From NCBI GenBank assembly GCA_035561135.1, contig DATMYA010000008.1, forward strand, positions 248,001 through 312,000: a stretch of DNA of 64,000 bases. The letters run 5' to 3'. This stretch comes from Clostridia bacterium (GTDB lineage: Bacteria; Acidobacteriota; Terriglobia; Terriglobales; Acidobacteriaceae). Numbering within the stretch: position 1 is the first letter of the stretch; each line of letters starts with the position of its first letter. The notes beneath the pieces were generated by a model. The model saw nothing but the letters and a program-made list of their open reading frames with translations. It ran no database searches and was not told the DNA's origin. Positions 59,764-64,000 of this stretch are shown piece by piece. Position numbers and translations under genes: made by a program.

Positions 59764-62223
59764 ATGCAGAAGAGGATTGAAAGAGTCGTCGTCCTTGGCG
59801 CCGGGACCATGGGCTCCCGAATCGCCGCTCACCTCGCCAACGCCGGAATCCCCTGCTATCTGCTCGACATCGTGCCACCTGGCGCTGAGGCGAAGGCGCG
59901 CAACAGCTTCGCTGAGATGGGACTGGAGGGCGCCAAAAAATCGAAGCTGGCGGCGTTCTTCGAACCGAACCTTGCGAGGCTGGTAACGGTTGGCAACTTC
60001 GATGACAACCTGAAGTGGGTCGCCGAGTGCGACTGGGTCATCGAGGCCGTCGTTGAAAACCTTGAAGCGAAACGCGAGCTGCTAAAGAAAGTGGAAGCGG
60101 TACGCAAGCCGGGCACCATGGTTACCACGAACACGAGTGGATTGCCAATTGCGTCAATCGCCGAAGGATTCTCCGAGGACTTCCGCCGCAATTGGTTTGG
60201 TACGCATTTTTTCAATCCGCCGCGCTACATGCGCCTGCTGGAGATCATCCCTACGCCCGCCACGGATCGCGCCGCGATGGACGCTGTTGCGCACTTCTGC
60301 GACTTGCGCCTGGGCAAGGGCATCGTGTGGGCGAAGGACACGCCAAACTTCATTGCCAACCGTATCGGCACGTTCAGCGTGTTGAACGTGATGCGACTCA
60401 TGCAGGAGCTGGATTTCTCAATCGAAGATGTCGACGCGCTCACGGGCACGACTGTGGGCTGGCCGAAGTCGGCGACGTTCCGAACAATCGACATGGTGGG
60501 GCTCGACATCCTTGGTCACGTGGTGACGAACATGACGGCCAGCGCGGCAGCCGCTACGGACGCGACCGGGTCTGCCACTTCCACGCGCACGCTCGATGAA
60601 CGCGGCGACCTGAAGCTGCCTGACTTCTACCGGCAGATGATTGAGCGCAAGATGCTCGGCGACAAGACGAAGGGCGGCTTCTACAAGAAGCAGAAAACCG
60701 CCCAGGGCGAGGAACGCCTCGGGCTGGACTGGAAGACGCTTGAGTACCGGCCAAAGCTGAAACCCAAGTTTGCCGCTCTCGAGATGGCAAAGAACGTGGA
60801 GAGCCTGCCGGAACGCCTGCGGATACTGATTGGCATGGACGGAGCGAAGCTCGACAAAGCCGGCCAATTCCTGTGGACCGCTCTGAGCGAATTGTGGACC
60901 TATGCGGCGAATCGCATCCCTGAGATATCCGACACGGTTGTCGAGATCGACCGCGCGATGAAGCTGGGCTTCAACTGGGAGATGGGGCCGTTCGAATTAT
61001 GGGACGCCGCCGGAGTACCGCGGACCGTCGAGCGCATGAAGAAAGAAGGGCGCGCGATCTCTCCTAACGCTGAGAAGCTGCTCGCGACGGGCAACAAGTT
61101 CTGGTACAGCGAAGCGGCGGGCACCGCTTCCGGTCGCTCCTACTTCGACTTCGCGAGCGCCGGGTACAAGGAAGTGAGCGTTCCGGCAGGCGTCTGGTCC
61201 GTGGAGGTCGCACGCAAGCAGTCCAAGGGCGTGGTGAAGAAGAACGCGGGCGCATCGCTGATCGATCTTGGCGACGGCGTGGGTTGCATCGAGTTCCATT
61301 CAAAGATGAACGCGATTGGCGGCGACATTACCCAACTCATTCAGCAAACACTGAAGCCCGGCGGCGCGGGTGATCAGTTCGACGCATTCGTCATGACCAA
61401 TGACGCGCAACACTTCTCCGTGGGCGCGAACATCATGCTGTTGCTGATGGCGATCCAGGAAGAAGAGTGGGACGACATCGACGCGATGATCAGCGGCTTC
61501 CAGGGGATGACGCAGCTCATCAAGTTTTCGTCGAAGCCCGTCGTAGTCGCGCCGTTCAACATGGCGCTCGGCGGTGGATGCGAAGTCGCGCTACATGCGC
61601 CGGTGCGCCAGCCACATGCTGAGTTGTACATGGGACTGGTGGAAGTCGGCGTCGGGCTGCTGCCCGGAGGCGGCGGATGCAAAGAGATGACGCTGCGCGC
61701 GGTGGATGCGGCGACGGCCATCCGCCCCGATGGCCGTGGCGAGTCTGTGGAGCTGATGGAGGCGATGAAGAAAGCGTTGGAGACCATCGCGATGGCGAAG
61801 GTTTCCACCAGCGCCTACGAAGCGCGCACGATGGGATTTCTCGGCCGTCAGGACGACATCACGATGAACCGCGAGCGCGTGTTGTCTGACGCGAAAGCGC
61901 GTGCATTAGAAATGGTGAAGATCGGCTACAAGCCTCCGGTCATGCGCACCGATGTGCCTGCGCCGGGCGAGAACATTCTGGCGACGCTGAAGCTGGGCAT
62001 CCATCTAATGAGGCAGGGCGAGTACATCACCGATCACGAAGTGAAGATTGCAACCAGGGTGGCGGAGGTACTCTGCGGTGGCGCTGTTTCGCCAGGCACT
62101 CCGGTGAGCGAACAATATCTGCTGGACCTGGAACGCGAAGGATTCAAGTCGCTCTGCGGCGAACGCAAGACGCAGGAGCGCATCCAGTACACATTGAAAA
62201 CGGGAAAGCCTTTGAGGAACTAG
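59764..62223 (+). CDS. fadN: 3-hydroxyacyl-CoA dehydrogenase / enoyl-CoA hydratase (FadB/FadN-like)
   Basis: 819 residues from ATG 59764 (MQKRIERVVVLGAGTMGSRI). The dehydrogenase comes first: NAD-binding GAGTMG, then VIEAVVENLEAKRELLKKVE and NTSGLPIASIAEGF, NWFGTHFFNPPRYMRLLEII (catalytic His), and a second C-terminal domain. The hydratase follows at about residues 480-680: VAPFNMALGGGCEVALHAPV and GLVEVGVGLLPGGGGCKEMT with the catalytic glutamates. Order dehydrogenase-then-hydratase with this length is that of FadN rather than FadB. It performs the second and third steps of fatty-acid beta-oxidation. Confidence 0.9.
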   Translation: MQKRIERVVVLGAGTMGSRIAAHLANAGIPCYLLDIVPPGAEAKARNSFAEMGLEGAKKSKLAAFFEPNLARLVTVGNFDDNLKWVAECDWVIEAVVENLEAKRELLKKVEAVRKPGTMVTTNTSGLPIASIAEGFSEDFRRNWFGTHFFNPPRYMRLLEIIPTPATDRAAMDAVAHFCDLRLGKGIVWAKDTPNFIANRIGTFSVLNVMRLMQELDFSIEDVDALTGTTVGWPKSATFRTIDMVGLDILGHVVTNMTASAAAATDATGSATSTRTLDERGDLKLPDFYRQMIERKMLGDKTKGGFYKKQKTAQGEERLGLDWKTLEYRPKLKPKFAALEMAKNVESLPERLRILIGMDGAKLDKAGQFLWTALSELWTYAANRIPEISDTVVEIDRAMKLGFNWEMGPFELWDAAGVPRTVERMKKEGRAISPNAEKLLATGNKFWYSEAAGTASGRSYFDFASAGYKEVSVPAGVWSVEVARKQSKGVVKKNAGASLIDLGDGVGCIEFHSKMNAIGGDITQLIQQTLKPGGAGDQFDAFVMTNDAQHFSVGANIMLLLMAIQEEEWDDIDAMISGFQGMTQLIKFSSKPVVVAPFNMALGGGCEVALHAPVRQPHAELYMGLVEVGVGLLPGGGGCKEMTLRAVDAATAIRPDGRGESVELMEAMKKALETIAMAKVSTSAYEARTMGFLGRQDDITMNRERVLSDAKARALEMVKIGYKPPVMRTDVPAPGENILATLKLGIHLMRQGEYITDHEVKIATRVAEVLCGGAVSPGTPVSEQYLLDLEREGFKSLCGERKTQERIQYTLKTGKPLRN

Positions 62224-62297
62224 CTCTGCGCCGATGAGCTATAGAGCTATGCAGTCGCTGAGCGCGGCAGCTCAGGCTGCAAGAGGACAGGACGAAT

Positions 62298-63509
62298 ATG
62301 CGTGAAGTCGTGATTGCATCCGCCGTCCGCACGCCGGTCGGCAAAGCTTACAAGGGAACACTAAGGGCGACGCGGCCGGACGACATGGCGGCCATCGCAA
62401 TTAAGGGCGCGCTCGCGGCTGTCCCGCAGGTGGACGTGCGCGAGATCGACGACGTGATTTTGGGCTGCGCCATGCCGGAAGCAGAACAAGGCATGAACGT
62501 TGCCCGCATAGCCTCCCTTCGCGCGGGCCTGCCGGTCGAGGTCTCGGCCATGACGATCAACCGCTTCTGCTCCAGCGGACTTCAGGCGATCGCGATGGCG
62601 GCCGAGCGCATCATGGCCGGCGGTGCAGAAATGATCATTGCAGGCGGCACAGAGAGCATGACGATGATTCCGATGGGCGGCCACAAGGTTTCCTGCAATC
62701 CGTGGCTGGTGGAGAACTATCCGGACGCGTACCTCTCGATGGGATTGACGGCTGAACGACTCGCGACGCGTTACGGCATTACGCGGGAGCAGGCCGATGA
62801 GTTCAGTTACCAGAGCCACCAGAAAGCGCTGAAGGCAATCGCCGACGGCAAGTTCGCGGACGAGATTGTGCCTGTGCCGGTGAGCTTCACGGTGCCGGCG
62901 AATGGCGCGTCGGCAACGGGACGCAGCGGCGCGGCGGCGAAGCTGAAACGCCAGGAGCTTGTCTTCACAGTCGATGAAGGGCCACGCGCGGATACGACGC
63001 CCGAAGCGCTTGCTGCGCTGAAGGCGGCATTCCATGTCAGAGGCATTACGACGGCCGGCAACTCTTCCCAGATGAGTGACGGCGCGGCGGCTACGGTGGT
63101 GATGTCGGCCGAGCGCGCGAAGACACTGAGTATCAAGCCGCTGGCGCGGTACGTGGCATTCGCAACCGCCGGATACAAACCGGAGGAGATGGGCATTGGG
63201 CCGGTGTATGCAATTCCGAAGGCGCTGAAAATTGCGGGATTGTCGATGGATGACATCGATGTCATCGAACTGAACGAGGCTTTCGCGGCGCAGTCATTGG
63301 CGGTCATCAAGGAAGCGGGACTCGATCTGAAGAAGATCAATCCGAACGGCGGCGCAATCGCGCTTGGGCATCCGCTGGGTTGCACCGGCGCGAAGCTGAC
63401 GGCGACGATCATCCGCGAGTTGAAGCGGCGCAACGGAAGGTACGGCGTCGTGACCATGTGCGTCGGTGGGGGCATGGGCGCGGCGGGGATATTCGAGAAC
63501 ATCCAATAA
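62298..63509 (+). CDS. fadA: Acetyl-CoA acyltransferase (thiolase)
   Basis: 403 residues. Thiolase signature elements: [18 protein letters not shown] with active-site Cys91, [48 protein letters not shown], and [19 protein letters not shown], which holds the His and second Cys. It cleaves 3-ketoacyl-CoA with CoA to acetyl-CoA. It follows the FadN-like gene by 74 bases and precedes the acyl-CoA dehydrogenase, giving a full beta-oxidation operon. Confidence 0.93.
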   Translation: MREVVIASAVRTPVGKAYKGTLRATRPDDMAAIAIKGALAAVPQVDVREIDDVILGCAMPEAEQGMNVARIASLRAGLPVEVSAMTINRFCSSGLQAIAMAAERIMAGGAEMIIAGGTESMTMIPMGGHKVSCNPWLVENYPDAYLSMGLTAERLATRYGITREQADEFSYQSHQKALKAIADGKFADEIVPVPVSFTVPANGASATGRSGAAAKLKRQELVFTVDEGPRADTTPEALAALKAAFHVRGITTAGNSSQMSDGAAATVVMSAERAKTLSIKPLARYVAFATAGYKPEEMGIGPVYAIPKALKIAGLSMDDIDVIELNEAFAAQSLAVIKEAGLDLKKINPNGGAIALGHPLGCTGAKLTATIIRELKRRNGRYGVVTMCVGGGMGAAGIFENIQ

Positions 63510-63564
63510 GCAATCGATTACAACGGGGTGAGGCTTTTCATCAAGCCGCAAGAGGAGAACGAGG

Positions 63565-64000
63565 ATGGCAACCACGGCTTCGGCAGTTCCGAAAAAGAAG
63601 ATTTCGGGCGGAAGTTTTCTGCTCGACGACGGCAACATCAGCGAAGTATTCACTCCGGAAGATTTCAATGAACAGCACCTGTTGATCGCACAAACGGCCG
63701 AAGAGTTCGCCAACAACGAAATTATTCCCAACGCCGACAAGATCGAATTGAAGGACTGGCAGCTCTCGCGCGATCTGCTGAAGAAGGCGAGCGAGCTTGG
63801 ATTGACGTCCGTCGATATTCCCGAAGAGTACGGCGGGATGGAGATGGACAAGGTTTCGTCGGCCATCATCGCCGACAGGATCGCGAAGAGCGGTTCGTTC
63901 GTGGTCAGCTTCGGCGGACACGTAGGCATCGGCACGCTGCCGATCGTCTACTTCGGCACCGAAGAACAGAAGAAGAAGTATCTTCCAAAGCTCGCGAGCG
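63565..64000 (+). CDS. fadE: Acyl-CoA dehydrogenase (N-terminal part, cut by window edge)
   Basis: The first 145 codons from ATG 63565, which has AGAGGAG 8-14 bases upstream. The start (KKKISGGSFLLDDGNISEVF) with SGGSFL and FTPEDFNEQHLLIAQTAEEF is typical of the very-long-chain-type acyl-CoA dehydrogenases that end in an extra C-terminal domain. LGLTSVDIPEEYGGMEMDKV and VSFGGHVGIGTLPIVYFGTE (helix D and FAD-approach region) follow. It makes the first, FAD-dependent desaturation of beta-oxidation. The rest of the gene and the catalytic Glu are outside the window. Confidence 0.9.
   Translation, partial: MATTASAVPKKKISGGSFLLDDGNISEVFTPEDFNEQHLLIAQTAEEFANNEIIPNADKIELKDWQLSRDLLKKASELGLTSVDIPEEYGGMEMDKVSSAIIADRIAKSGSFVVSFGGHVGIGTLPIVYFGTEEQKKKYLPKLAS

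Noticed and set aside
59545..59878. Minus-strand open frames upstream of fadN
   Set aside because: Low-complexity Arg/Ser-rich translations with no ribosome site, overlapping the leader and start of fadN.

Overview
The window looks like a chromosomal piece from a Gram-negative, GC-rich soil-type bacterium. I lean to Acidobacteriota (Terriglobia-like). This is inference from gene content: a CcmE-type cytochrome c maturation operon, a split transketolase, an outer-membrane beta-barrel gene and Arg/Asp-repeat secreted proteins. No rRNA, tRNA, CRISPR array, phage or transposase was recognised.

Region 1 (1-21951) is a large surface-polysaccharide locus. The minus-strand arm (1-17273) carries a glucuronyl C5-epimerase-like gene cut by the window edge, several GT4/GT2 glycosyltransferases, a fused alcohol dehydrogenase/Gfo-Idh-MocA oxidoreductase, a FemAB-like transferase, a NodB deacetylase, a Wzy/ligase-like membrane protein and a Wzx-like flippase. 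It continues with a NeuD/PglD-type acetyltransferase, a NeuB-type synthase, an unassigned GT-B-like protein and a CMP-sugar synthetase. The plus-strand arm (17529-21951) carries a NeuC-type epimerase, a CBS-nucleotidyltransferase, a 4,6-dehydratase-like SDR and a PLP aminotransferase. Together these give every step of a legionaminic-acid-like nonulosonate pathway, probably starting from GDP-GlcNAc, next to Wzx/Wzy-type assembly genes. Many genes overlap by 4-8 bases, which points to long operons.

Region 2 (22060-34077) is mixed housekeeping: a 2Fe-2S thioredoxin-like ferredoxin, a heparan acetyltransferase-like membrane protein, a methyltransferase, a 50-residue YHS protein and the remnant of an MFS transporter. 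It also holds an FHA-GAF-SpoIIE phosphatase, a DUF763 protein, an RhlE-type helicase with its terminator, an SDR, a secreted RDRR-repeat protein and MurB. Dispersed intergenic repeats lie here.

Region 3 (34318-47456) holds an outer-membrane protein with a Fur-like palindrome, the molybdate transporter modABC, a MacA/MacB-like efflux operon ending in a clear terminator, a small secreted protein, the ccmEABCD operon (its CcmE has Cys in place of the haem-binding His) and thiC.

Region 4 (47547-59382) holds an unassigned coiled-coil membrane protein, a secreted M28 peptidase, an MFS exporter, a CPBP protease-like protein, split transketolase, a patatin, a histone-deacetylase-like amidohydrolase, a NUDIX hydrolase and a VIT1-like transporter.

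Region 5 (59383-64000) is a fatty-acid beta-oxidation operon (FadB/FadN-like, thiolase, acyl-CoA dehydrogenase cut by the edge). It is preceded by a promoter whose spacer is a perfect 20-bp palindrome resembling TetR-type FadR operators.
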